The position numbers and the translations under genes are program-made. The notes beneath the pieces are model-generated. The model saw only the letters and a program-made list of their open reading frames with translations, did not search any database and had not been told where the DNA came from. A stretch of DNA of 64,000 nucleotides, taken from assembly GCA_036745275.1 (NCBI GenBank), contig DAIOGK010000018.1, forward strand, positions 1-64,000, written 5' to 3'. This document shows, one piece after another, positions 51,808 through 59,645 of the stretch (position 1 is the stretch's first letter; every line of letters starts with the position of its first letter). This DNA is from JAIUNP01 sp020161975. GTDB lineage: Bacteria > Pseudomonadota > Alphaproteobacteria > Rhizobiales > Beijerinckiaceae.

Positions 51808-52146
51808 ATGTCAGGTAGCCCTTTTGCCAACACCCCCGAGCCGCCCTATTACGCGGTCATCTTCACCACCCGCCGCACCGAGGGGGACACCGGCTATGCC
51901 GTCATGGCCGAGGCGATGGACCGGCTGGCCGCGACCATGACCGGCTATCTCGGCGTTGAATCCGCGCGCGGGACTGACGGGGTTGGCATCACCGTCAGCT
52001 ACTGGGAGAGCGAGGCGGCCATCGACAACTGGAAGCGCAATGCCGAGCATGTGCTCGCGCGGGATATGGGCCGCGCGGATTGGTACGCTCATTACGAGTT
52101 GAGGGTGGCCAGGGTCGAGCGCGCCTATCGCTGGACGAAGCCATAG
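51808..52146 (+). CDS. Antibiotic biosynthesis monooxygenase (ABM) domain protein
   Basis: This is a 112-residue dimeric alpha/beta-barrel type protein. Landmarks are YYAVIFTTRRT, AMDRLAATMTGYLGVESARG and VSYWESEAAIDNWKRNAEH, with RADWYAHYELRVARVERAY. It matches the small cofactor-less ABM family (YczJ-like), often of unknown substrate. ATG 51808 is preferred since AGGA precedes it at 9 nt. ATG 51787, overlapping the recG stop, is an in-frame alternative that adds 7 residues. Confidence 0.88.
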   Translation: MSGSPFANTPEPPYYAVIFTTRRTEGDTGYAVMAEAMDRLAATMTGYLGVESARGTDGVGITVSYWESEAAIDNWKRNAEHVLARDMGRADWYAHYELRVARVERAYRWTKP

Positions 52147-52189
52147 GCTCTGGCGAACATGCTTTTACTGGCAGGTCGTGGGCCGGTCG

Positions 52190-52888
52190 TCAGTCTGCCT
52201 TCGCCAGTTCGGCAATCTTCGCCTGCTGCTCTTCCTCCTTCAGCAGGCCGAGGGAGAGCACGATCTTGAAAGCGTCATCGACCGAGGTGTGCAGTTCCAC
52301 CACGCGGGATTTCAGCACGTAGAAAAAGAAGCCGGTGGTCGGGTTCGGCGCGCAAGGCAGAAAAACGCTGATGTAAGCGTCGCTGCCGGGCAACTTGGAA
52401 TCGATGTCGCCCGACGGTGGCGACGACAGGAACACAATGGACCACAGCCCCGGCCCCGGATATTCGATCAGCCCCACCTTGCGGAATGACGTGCCGGATT
52501 GTGAAAAGATCGTCTCGAAAATCTGCTTGGCGCTTTTGTAAAGGCCGCGGACGATCGGCATCCGGTTGACGAGGCTCTCGCCAAAATCCAGCAGGGTCTT
52601 GCCAACGAGATTTGCGGTGAGAAAGCCCAGCACCGTCAGCGAAACCAGCAGGACGACCAGCCCGAAACCCGGAACGTAGAATGGCAGATAGCGCTCTGGG
52701 TAGAACGCGGAAGGGACGAACGGCTTCACCCAGCCGTCGATCAGGTTGATGAACCACCAGCTGATATAGGCGGTCACTGCGAGCGGACCGGCGATCACCA
52801 GCCCTGTCAGGAAATAGCTGCGCAAATGCGACCCGCGCGCCGGTTTGGCGGGGCCAATCATCGGAGGGGGTAAGGGAGGCTGGACCAT
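52190..52888 (-). CDS. DUF502 membrane protein
   Basis: This is a 232-residue protein with two membrane helices (YFLTGLVIAGPLAVTAYISW and LPFYVPGFGLVVLLVSLTVLGF) followed by a conserved soluble part: NRMPIVRGLYKSAKQIFETI and FFYVLKSRVVELHTSVDDAFK. It matches DUF502 end to end, a family of unknown function found across bacteria and plants. It lies 75 nt downstream of glmS on the same strand, as in other alphaproteobacteria. Confidence 0.93.
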   Translation of the reverse strand: MVQPPLPPPMIGPAKPARGSHLRSYFLTGLVIAGPLAVTAYISWWFINLIDGWVKPFVPSAFYPERYLPFYVPGFGLVVLLVSLTVLGFLTANLVGKTLLDFGESLVNRMPIVRGLYKSAKQIFETIFSQSGTSFRKVGLIEYPGPGLWSIVFLSSPPSGDIDSKLPGSDAYISVFLPCAPNPTTGFFFYVLKSRVVELHTSVDDAFKIVLSLGLLKEEEQQAKIAELAKAD

Positions 52889-52963
52889 GCCCCGGCTCTT
52901 AGATGAGTTTGGCGCCAGAGGGAACCGCTACTATGCCATAATGCCAATATGCCGCTCTTGCCC

Positions 52964-54790
52964 TCATTCCACAGTCACGGATTTTGCAAGATTGCGCGGC
53001 TGATCCACATCCTTGCCCATCACCATCGCGGTGTAATACGCGAGAAGCTGGATCGGTGCGGAATAGACAATCGCCGAGAAAGTCGGCGCCATATCTGGCA
53101 TGACGATGGATTGCGCATTGTGGATGCCGGCTTCGTGCGCGATGCCCGCCGGGCCGATCATCAGGAGCTGGCCGCCGCGGGCCGCCACTTCCTGCACGTT
53201 CGAGACAGTCTTTTCGAACCAGTGGTCGCGCGGGGCGATCACGATGACCGGAAGCGTCTCCTCGATCAGGGCGATGGGGCCGTGCTTGAGTTCGCCGGCG
53301 GCATACCCCTCGGCGTGGATGTAGCTGATCTCCTTCAGCTTCAACGCGCCTTCCAGCGCCAGCGGATAGGAAGTGCCGCGTCCGAGATACAGCACGTCCT
53401 TGGCCTTCGAGAGTTCCTTGGCGATGCCCTCGATGTCGTGCTCGTGCTTCAGCGCCTCAGCCACGAGGCCCGGCACATGCATGAGTTCGGAAACCAGTGC
53501 CTGTTCCTGTTCGGCGGAGATCGTTCCGCGCGCCACACCCGCCGCGATTGCCAGCGCCGCCAGCACCGAAAGCTGGCAGGTGAACGCCTTGGTGGAAGCG
53601 ACGCCGATTTCCGGCCCCGCCAGCGTCAGCGCCACGACATCGCTCTCGCGCGCGATGGTGGATGTGGGCACGTTGACGACCGACAGGATCTTCTGGCCGC
53701 AATCCTTCGCATAGCGCAGGGAGGCGAGCGTGTCTGCGGTTTCGCCCGATTGCGAAATGACCATGGTCAGGTCGCCCGCATCGAGCGGCATCTCGCGATA
53801 GCGAAACTCCGAAGCGACATCGATCTCGACCGGCAGACGGGCCAGCCGCTCGAACCAGTATTTGGCAGTCAGTCCGGCAAGGAAAGCCGTTCCGCAGGCA
53901 GAAATCGACAGTTTGCGGATGGCTTTGAAATCGAACGGCAGATCGAATGGCAAACTCACCTTGCCGGCGCTCATGTCGAGATAATGCGCGAGCGTGCGAC
54001 CGATCACCTCAGGCTGCTCGTGGATTTCCTTGGCCATGAAATGGCGGTGGTTGCCCTTGTCCACCAGAAACGCACCCGCCTGCGTCTTCTGCCGCTGGCG
54101 CACAACCTCACGGTCGTTCTCGTCATAGAAGGTGGCACCCGTGCGCGTCATCACGACCCAATCGCCATCTTCAAGATAGGCGATGGTGTCGGTGAAAGGC
54201 GCAAGCGCCAGTGCGTCCGAGCCAAGATACATCTCGCCCTCGCCATAGCCGATGGCGAGCGGTGCGCCACGGCGGGCGCCGATGAGCAGGTTCTCTTCAC
54301 CCTCGAAGATGAAGCCGAGCGCAAACGCTCCATGCAGACACTTCAGCGCAGCCGCCACCGCATCACGCGGCGCCAGCCCACGACGCATTTCACGCGTGAC
54401 CAGATGGGCCACAACCTCCGTATCGGTATCGGACTGGAAATTGACGCCCTGCCCCATCAATTCCTCGCGCAGGGAACGGAAGTTCTCGATGATTCCGTTA
54501 TGCACCACGGCAACGCGATCGGTGGCGTGCGGATGGGCGTTGTACTCACTCGGGCGGCCGTGAGTAGCCCAGCGGGTATGGCCGATGCCGATATGGCCCT
54601 GCAACGGCTCTTCGGCCAGCCGGGCTTGCAGGTTCCGAAGCTTGCCCTCCGCCCGCCGACGCGTGAGGTGCCCGCCTTCAAGCGTGGCGATGCCCGCTGA
54701 ATCATAGCCTCGATACTCAAGGCGCTTCAGCGAATCCACAACCTGAGAGGCCACGGGGCCGTTGCCAAGAATACCGACAATGCCGCACAT
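52964..54790 (-). CDS. glmS: Glutamine--fructose-6-phosphate aminotransferase
   Basis: This is the entry to UDP-GlcNAc synthesis. The 608-residue protein starts MCGIVGIL with catalytic Cys2 after Met removal. The glutaminase domain has GHTRWATHGRPSEYNAHPH and NGIIENF; two SIS domains follow (CGTAFLAGLTAKYWFE, ISQSGETADTLASLRYAK, and LGRGTSYPLALEGALKLKE). It ends NLAKSVTVE. ATG 54790 is used, as it exposes the Cys; GGAG lies 9 nt before it. No ribozyme-type leader was recognised. Confidence 0.97.
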   Translation of the reverse strand: MCGIVGILGNGPVASQVVDSLKRLEYRGYDSAGIATLEGGHLTRRRAEGKLRNLQARLAEEPLQGHIGIGHTRWATHGRPSEYNAHPHATDRVAVVHNGIIENFRSLREELMGQGVNFQSDTDTEVVAHLVTREMRRGLAPRDAVAAALKCLHGAFALGFIFEGEENLLIGARRGAPLAIGYGEGEMYLGSDALALAPFTDTIAYLEDGDWVVMTRTGATFYDENDREVVRQRQKTQAGAFLVDKGNHRHFMAKEIHEQPEVIGRTLAHYLDMSAGKVSLPFDLPFDFKAIRKLSISACGTAFLAGLTAKYWFERLARLPVEIDVASEFRYREMPLDAGDLTMVISQSGETADTLASLRYAKDCGQKILSVVNVPTSTIARESDVVALTLAGPEIGVASTKAFTCQLSVLAALAIAAGVARGTISAEQEQALVSELMHVPGLVAEALKHEHDIEGIAKELSKAKDVLYLGRGTSYPLALEGALKLKEISYIHAEGYAAGELKHGPIALIEETLPVIVIAPRDHWFEKTVSNVQEVAARGGQLLMIGPAGIAHEAGIHNAQSIVMPDMAPTFSAIVYSAPIQLLAYYTAMVMGKDVDQPRNLAKSVTVE

Positions 54791-54945
54791 GCCGTTCATC
54801 TCCAATTCGATCAGGGGCGCAGGAGCCCGTAGGGTCCGCCAAGCTGCAAGCCTTGTGCCGGTTTCGCGCACAAGGCTCAAGTCACGTTGCGAAACAAGCG
54901 TAAGAAAGCGACAAAGCGCTTTTTCTTCAACACGTTGGAGAAAAT

Positions 54946-55740
54946 TCAGGAGCGCTTTCCGCGCCGGAAGGGCTGGGTCAACATCCGGTCAAGCCGCGAC
55001 TCAGCCTCATCGCGGAACACAGAAAGCCCGATGGTCATGCGCTGATAACCGGCGCGTGGTCCATCCTGATACGTCCCGAACAGCCGGTCCCACCAGGGCA
55101 GGTTGAAGCCGAAGTTGCTGTCCGTCTCGATGGGCACCTCAGAATGATGGACACGGTGCATGTCAGGCGTCACCACGAACAGACGTAACAGCCGGTCCAA
55201 AGTCGGCGGCAGGGTGATGTTGGCGTGGTTGAACATCGCGGTCGCATTCAAAAGCACCTCGAATGCGACGACCGCAACCGCAGGAATGCCGAGCGCAACC
55301 ACAGCTCCTACCTTGATCAGCATCGAAAGCAGGATCTCAACGGGGTGGAAACGCAGACCCGTCGTCACATCCAGCACGGTGTCGGCATGGTGCAGCCGAT
55401 GCAGCCGCCAGAGTACCGGAACGCGATGAAACGCAACGTGCTGCGCATAGATGACAAGATCCAGCAACACAATGCCGAGCGGCACCGCCAGCCAGCCGGG
55501 AACGCCGAGCAGCGGAAAAAGCCCCCAACCCTGCACCTCTGCCAGCAGGGCAACGCCGGCTGCCGTCAACGGAAAAACCAGCCGAACCAGAATGGAATCC
55601 AGCGCCACAAGCGCAAGGTTCGACGGCCAGCGCTGGCTGCGCCGTTGCGCCTCCCGCCACGGCGCAGCCAGTTCCCACAGCATCAGCACGGCGAGGACGC
55701 CGGCAAAAACACCAAGCCGAATCAGACTTTCCGCGCCCAT
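54946..55740 (-). CDS. Sterol desaturase/fatty acid hydroxylase family protein
   Basis: This is a 264-residue membrane protein of the di-iron hydroxylase superfamily. The His clusters are present: YAQHVAFHRVP, WRLHRLHHADTVLD, FNHANI and DMHRVHHSE. Several helices precede them. The substrate could be a hopanoid, carotenoid or fatty acyl chain; none can be assigned. The ATG lies one base after the GST stop (TGAGATG), so the two genes are coupled. It sits between glmU and glmS. Confidence 0.9.
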   Translation of the reverse strand: MGAESLIRLGVFAGVLAVLMLWELAAPWREAQRRSQRWPSNLALVALDSILVRLVFPLTAAGVALLAEVQGWGLFPLLGVPGWLAVPLGIVLLDLVIYAQHVAFHRVPVLWRLHRLHHADTVLDVTTGLRFHPVEILLSMLIKVGAVVALGIPAVAVVAFEVLLNATAMFNHANITLPPTLDRLLRLFVVTPDMHRVHHSEVPIETDSNFGFNLPWWDRLFGTYQDGPRAGYQRMTIGLSVFRDEAESRLDRMLTQPFRRGKRS

Positions 55741-55741
55741 C

Positions 55742-56449
55742 TCAGCCCGGACGCTTGGGAATGTTCAACGCCCGCTCAACCGCCGGACGGGCCAGCCCCG
55801 CTGCCAACCAGCGCGGCACATGCGTCAGGCTCGCGTAATTGACCAATATGCCGGCATCGTAGAAGCCAATGAGATTGCGCACCCAGCCGAGCATCGACAT
55901 GTCGGCGATGGTGTATTCCTCCCCCATGATCCAGCTGCGGGTGGCAAGGCGCTGTTCCAGAACGCCGAGCAGGCGGGTTGATTCCTGGGCGTAGCGGTCG
56001 AGCGGGCGCTTGTCTGCGATCTCCTTGCCGGCAAATTTGTGGAAGAAGCCAAGCTGACCGAACATCGGCCCGATCGCCGCCATCTGGAACATGAGCCACT
56101 GGATCGTCTCGATGCGCCGGGCGGGGTCTTCAGGCAGGAACCGGCCCGCCTTTTCCGCCAGATAGATCAGTATGGCGCCCGATTCGAACAGGGCGAGCGG
56201 CTTGCCACCCGGACCGTTGGGATCAAGGATCGCCGGGATCTTGCCATTCGGGTTCAGCGAAAGGAACTCCGGCGTCCAGGTTTCATTCGCGCCGATGTTG
56301 ATGGCGTGCGGTTCATAAGGCAGCCCCGTTTCCTCCAGCAAAATCGAAACCTTCACGCCATTGGGTGTCGGGAACGAATAAAGCTGGATGCGGTCGGGGT
56401 GCTCTGCCGGCCAGCGGCGGGTGATGGCGAATTCAGACAGATCGATCAT
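55742..56449 (-). CDS. Glutathione S-transferase family protein
   Basis: This is a 235-residue Nu/YfcG-like GST. The N-terminal thioredoxin-like domain has IQLYSFPTPNGVKVSILLEETGLPYE interrupted by the usual Thr-Pro-Asn, then NPNGKIPAILDPNGPGGKPL and LFESGAILIYLAEKAGRFLP. The C-terminal helical domain has QLGFFHKFAGKEI and MGEEYTIADMSMLGWV. ATG 56449 has GGAG 6 nt upstream. It lies 88 nt after glmU and is coupled to the sterol-desaturase-like gene. Possible roles are disulfide reductase or detoxification. Confidence 0.93.
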   Translation of the reverse strand: MIDLSEFAITRRWPAEHPDRIQLYSFPTPNGVKVSILLEETGLPYEPHAINIGANETWTPEFLSLNPNGKIPAILDPNGPGGKPLALFESGAILIYLAEKAGRFLPEDPARRIETIQWLMFQMAAIGPMFGQLGFFHKFAGKEIADKRPLDRYAQESTRLLGVLEQRLATRSWIMGEEYTIADMSMLGWVRNLIGFYDAGILVNYASLTHVPRWLAAGLARPAVERALNIPKRPG

Positions 56450-56537
56450 GGCGCTCTCCCGAAAATTGTCATCGCAGGCTAACCGCTTTGGCGATTCCGC
56501 GACAGAAATTTTCACCGTGTCGGCGCCGTCGCGAGGC

Positions 56538-57890
56538 TCAGGTCTTTTTCTTGGCGACATTCTCCGGTCGGGCCCGGAAGCTGTCGGCCCACCCCGCCTT
56601 GACCATCTGGTGGCCGCGCGCCACTGCCAGCGCATTGGCGGGCACATCCTTCGTGACCACCGAACCGGACCCGACATAGGCGCCGTCGCCGATCTTCACC
56701 GGCGCCACCAGCGCGGAATTCGAGCCGACAAACGCCCCTGCCCCGATCTCCGTCACGAACTTGCGGAAGCCGTCATAGTTGCAGGTGATCGTGCCCGCGC
56801 CGATATTGGCCTCCGCACCCACGGTCGCATCGCCGATGTAGCTGAGGTGGCTGATCTTTGCACCTTCCGCCACCTTCGCGTTTTTCACCTCGACGAAGTT
56901 GCCAACCTTGACATCCACGGCGAGATCCGCACCGGGGCGTAGCCGCGCGAACGGGCCGACACTGGCGCCCTTGCCGATATGCGCACCCTCGATATGCGAA
57001 AAGGCGTGGATCACCGCGCCGTCATCAATGACCACACCGGGGCCGAACACCACATTCGGCTCGATCACGACATCGCGCCCGATTTTCGTATCCGGCGCGA
57101 GAAACACCGTCTCCGGCGCGATCAAGGTAACGCCGCTGCGCAACGCCTCCTGGCGCAGACGCTTCTGGATCACCGCCTCCGCCATCGCCTGCTGAAGCCG
57201 GTCGTTGACACCGAATGCCTCGAGCTCGGGCACCTCGACCACGACGGCGAGCATCCCTTCGGCGCGCGCCACCTCGACCGCCGAGGTCAGATAGAATTCC
57301 TTCTGGGCGTTGTTGTCGTCGATGGCATCCAGCAATTCCAGCGCGCGGCGACCACTCAGCGCCATCATGCCGCCGTTGCACAGCGTCACCTGCCGCTCGG
57401 CGTCGGTCGCGTCCTTGTGTTCGCGGATGGCGAGTAATTCACCGCCATCCGTCAGCAGACGACCATAGCCAGTCGGGTCCTTGGCGTGAAAGCCCATCAC
57501 GGCAACACCGGCGCCGCCATGCACCGCAGCCGCGAGGCGCTGCACCGTCTCGGTCCGCACCAGTGGCGTATCGCCGAACAACACCACCACGGCATCATAG
57601 CCTTCCGCGATCGAACTGCGCGCCTGAAGCACCGCATGGGCGGTGCCGCGCCGCTCGGTCTGAACATAGCAATCAACGCCCGGCATGACGCGCCGCGCCT
57701 CATCGGCGACCGCCTGATGATTGGGGCCGACAACGACCGCAGCCTTGGCGAACCGCGCCTTCACCACCGAACCAAGGGCCCGGGCCAGAAGCGTTTGCCC
57801 GGCTACCTTGTGCAGCACCTTGGGCTTGGCGGAGTTCATCCGCGTGCCTTCGCCGGCTGCCAGTACAATGGCTAAAGTCGTACCGCTCAT
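56538..57890 (-). CDS. glmU: Bifunctional GlmU: GlcN-1-P acetyltransferase / GlcNAc-1-P uridyltransferase
   Basis: It makes UDP-GlcNAc, the precursor for lipid A and peptidoglycan. The 450-residue protein has the N-terminal uridyltransferase (LAAGEGTRMNSAKPKVLHKV), VVLFGDTPLVRTETV and CNGGMMALSG; then a left-handed beta-helix with NFVEVKNAKVAEGAKISHLSY, TITCNYDGF and the end region VAKDVPANALAVARG-like sequence. ATG 57890 (MSGTTLAIVLAAG) is the family start; a further 59 codons are open upstream across the promoter. It ends before the GST gene. Confidence 0.97.
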   Translation of the reverse strand: MSGTTLAIVLAAGEGTRMNSAKPKVLHKVAGQTLLARALGSVVKARFAKAAVVVGPNHQAVADEARRVMPGVDCYVQTERRGTAHAVLQARSSIAEGYDAVVVLFGDTPLVRTETVQRLAAAVHGGAGVAVMGFHAKDPTGYGRLLTDGGELLAIREHKDATDAERQVTLCNGGMMALSGRRALELLDAIDDNNAQKEFYLTSAVEVARAEGMLAVVVEVPELEAFGVNDRLQQAMAEAVIQKRLRQEALRSGVTLIAPETVFLAPDTKIGRDVVIEPNVVFGPGVVIDDGAVIHAFSHIEGAHIGKGASVGPFARLRPGADLAVDVKVGNFVEVKNAKVAEGAKISHLSYIGDATVGAEANIGAGTITCNYDGFRKFVTEIGAGAFVGSNSALVAPVKIGDGAYVGSGSVVTKDVPANALAVARGHQMVKAGWADSFRARPENVAKKKT

Positions 57891-57929
57891 CGTAACGAAT
57901 CCCCGAGATTGTTCCGTTCCGGGCCGTGA

Positions 57930-57957
57930 CGTATAGCCCCATGGCCCCACTTGGCAA
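57930..57957 (-). promoter_or_regulatory. glmU promoter
   Basis: Minus-strand -35 TTGCCA (57957-57952), 16-nt spacer, -10 TATACG (57935-57930), about 33 nt before the glmU start codon. Divergent from opgG. Confidence 0.5.
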
Positions 57958-58028
57958 CGCGTCAGTGGCTCCCGCCTTGGACTTGCCACTTTCAATCGTA
58001 AGAAAACGTTTCTCCGCTGCACAAATCC

Positions 58029-58057
58029 CTTCCGATCCTCGGACGAAACGGTATAGC
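58029..58057 (+). promoter_or_regulatory. Possible opgG promoter
   Basis: CTTCCG (58029-58034), 17-nt spacer, TATAGC (58052-58057), about 55 nt before the proposed opgG ATG. The -10 is good, the -35 weak. Confidence 0.35.
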
Positions 58058-58118
58058 TAGCGAACAAATCAGTAGTCGGGTTTCATTCATGGTGCTGGAC
58101 GTGACGCGCGGGTTTCCG

Positions 58119-59645
58119 ATGAACCGGAGATCGCTTCTTCTGGCGGGCGCGGCCACATTCTCAGGTCTGGCTTCCGGAAGCCACGCGCAGGAGGCACTGC
58201 CCGGCGCCGATCTCCTCACGGACGGCGTGACGTTCGACCGCGCAAAGCTGGTCGACTATGCGCGCGCGCTCGCCAAACGCCCCTATGTGGCGCCGAGTGC
58301 GACCTTGCCCGAGCCGTTCAACACTCTGAACTACGATCAATACGTTGGCATCCGCCACCGCCCGGAGCGGGCGATCTGGGCCGATCAGCCGAATGGTTTC
58401 GTGCTGGAGCCGCTGCATCGCGGCTTCATATTCCAGGCGCCCGTACAACTCGTTCTGGTGGATGGCGGCAAAACCCAGCGGCTTGTCTATTCGCCGCAGC
58501 GCTACGATTTTGGCAAGCTGGCTGCCCCTTCGTCAAACATTGGCGATATCGGCTTTTCCGGCGTGCGCATTCTCGTGTCCAGCCCGGAAGCGCCGCCGCG
58601 CGAGATTGCCGTGTTCCAGGGCGCGAGCTTTTTGCGCGCCATCGCCCGCGGCCAGGCGTTCGGGGCGATTTCCCGCGCGCTCAGCATCCGCACAGCGGAT
58701 CAGCGCGGCGAGGAGTTTCCATTTTTCCGCGCGCTCTGGATCGAGCGGCCATTGCGCGACGATCATATCGTCGTTCATGCCCTGCTTGATTCAGAAAGCG
58801 TCGCAGGTGTCTTCAGTTACACGATCCACGCGGGTGAGTTGACGCTGATCGACACCGAGGCGGCCATTTTCCCGCGCGTGACGCTGGACAACGTGGGGCT
58901 CGCCGGAATGCAGGGCACCTACCTGTTCAGCGGGGTCGACCGACGCGGCATCGACGACTACCGACCATCGGTCTACGAGGTCGGCGGCCTGCAAATGGTC
59001 AACGGCAACGGCGAATGGATCTGGCGTCAGATTTCCAACCCAAAGCAGTTGCAGGTCTCGTGGTTCGGGCTCGACAGTCCACGCGGATTCGGGCTGGTGA
59101 TGCGCGACCGGAACTTTGCGTCCTTTCAGGATTACGATGCGCGGTTTGAGATCCGCCCGACCCTTTGGATCGAGCCGATCGGTGACTGGAAATCGGGCGC
59201 GGTCCAGCTGTTCGAAATCCCCTCGAACGACGAGATCCACGACAATATTATCGCCATGTGGCGCCCCAAGGAACCGCTGACGGCAGGCAGCGAGCATTTC
59301 CTGGCCTATCGCCAGAACTGGTGCTGGTCCCCGCCGGAAAAGCCCCAGCTCTATACGGTTGCCGGCACCAGAATCGGGCGCGGCAGCCAGAAGCGCCGGC
59401 GGTTCGTGGTCGATTTTGCCGCCGACCCCGCATTGCAGGTGAAACCGGAAGAGCTTCAGATTGCCTTCTGGGCCTCGAACAACGGCGGACAGAACCTGCG
59501 TCTCATTCCCGCTTCGGACAATCGCCCGTTGCGCGTGACATTTGAACTCGATACCGGCAGCGAGACGATGATCGAATTGCGGCTCGCGCTGATGAATGGC
59601 ACCACGCCTGCCAGCGAGACCTGGCTTTATAGATGGACGCCGTGA
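58119..59645 (+). CDS. opgG: Periplasmic glucan biosynthesis protein OpgG/OpgD
   Basis: It acts in the periplasm in the making of osmoregulated periplasmic glucans. The 508-residue precursor begins MNRRSLLLAGAATFSGLA, a twin-Arg signal like that of E. coli OpgD, with likely cleavage near GSHAQ. The MdoG beta-sandwich follows: FDRAKLVDYARALAKRPYV, LNYDQYVGIRHRPERAIW, GASFLRAIARGQAFG, SARGLSI-like segment and DSPRGFGLVMRDRNFASFQDY. ATG 58119 is chosen for the signal; ATG 58089 adds 10 residues. It overlaps opgH by 13 bp. Confidence 0.93.
   Translation: MNRRSLLLAGAATFSGLASGSHAQEALPGADLLTDGVTFDRAKLVDYARALAKRPYVAPSATLPEPFNTLNYDQYVGIRHRPERAIWADQPNGFVLEPLHRGFIFQAPVQLVLVDGGKTQRLVYSPQRYDFGKLAAPSSNIGDIGFSGVRILVSSPEAPPREIAVFQGASFLRAIARGQAFGAISRALSIRTADQRGEEFPFFRALWIERPLRDDHIVVHALLDSESVAGVFSYTIHAGELTLIDTEAAIFPRVTLDNVGLAGMQGTYLFSGVDRRGIDDYRPSVYEVGGLQMVNGNGEWIWRQISNPKQLQVSWFGLDSPRGFGLVMRDRNFASFQDYDARFEIRPTLWIEPIGDWKSGAVQLFEIPSNDEIHDNIIAMWRPKEPLTAGSEHFLAYRQNWCWSPPEKPQLYTVAGTRIGRGSQKRRRFVVDFAADPALQVKPEELQIAFWASNNGGQNLRLIPASDNRPLRVTFELDTGSETMIELRLALMNGTTPASETWLYRWTP

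Noticed and set aside
52949..54700. 583-codon plus-strand frame opposite glmS
   Set aside because: Shadow of glmS; the translation is His/Arg-rich without domains.
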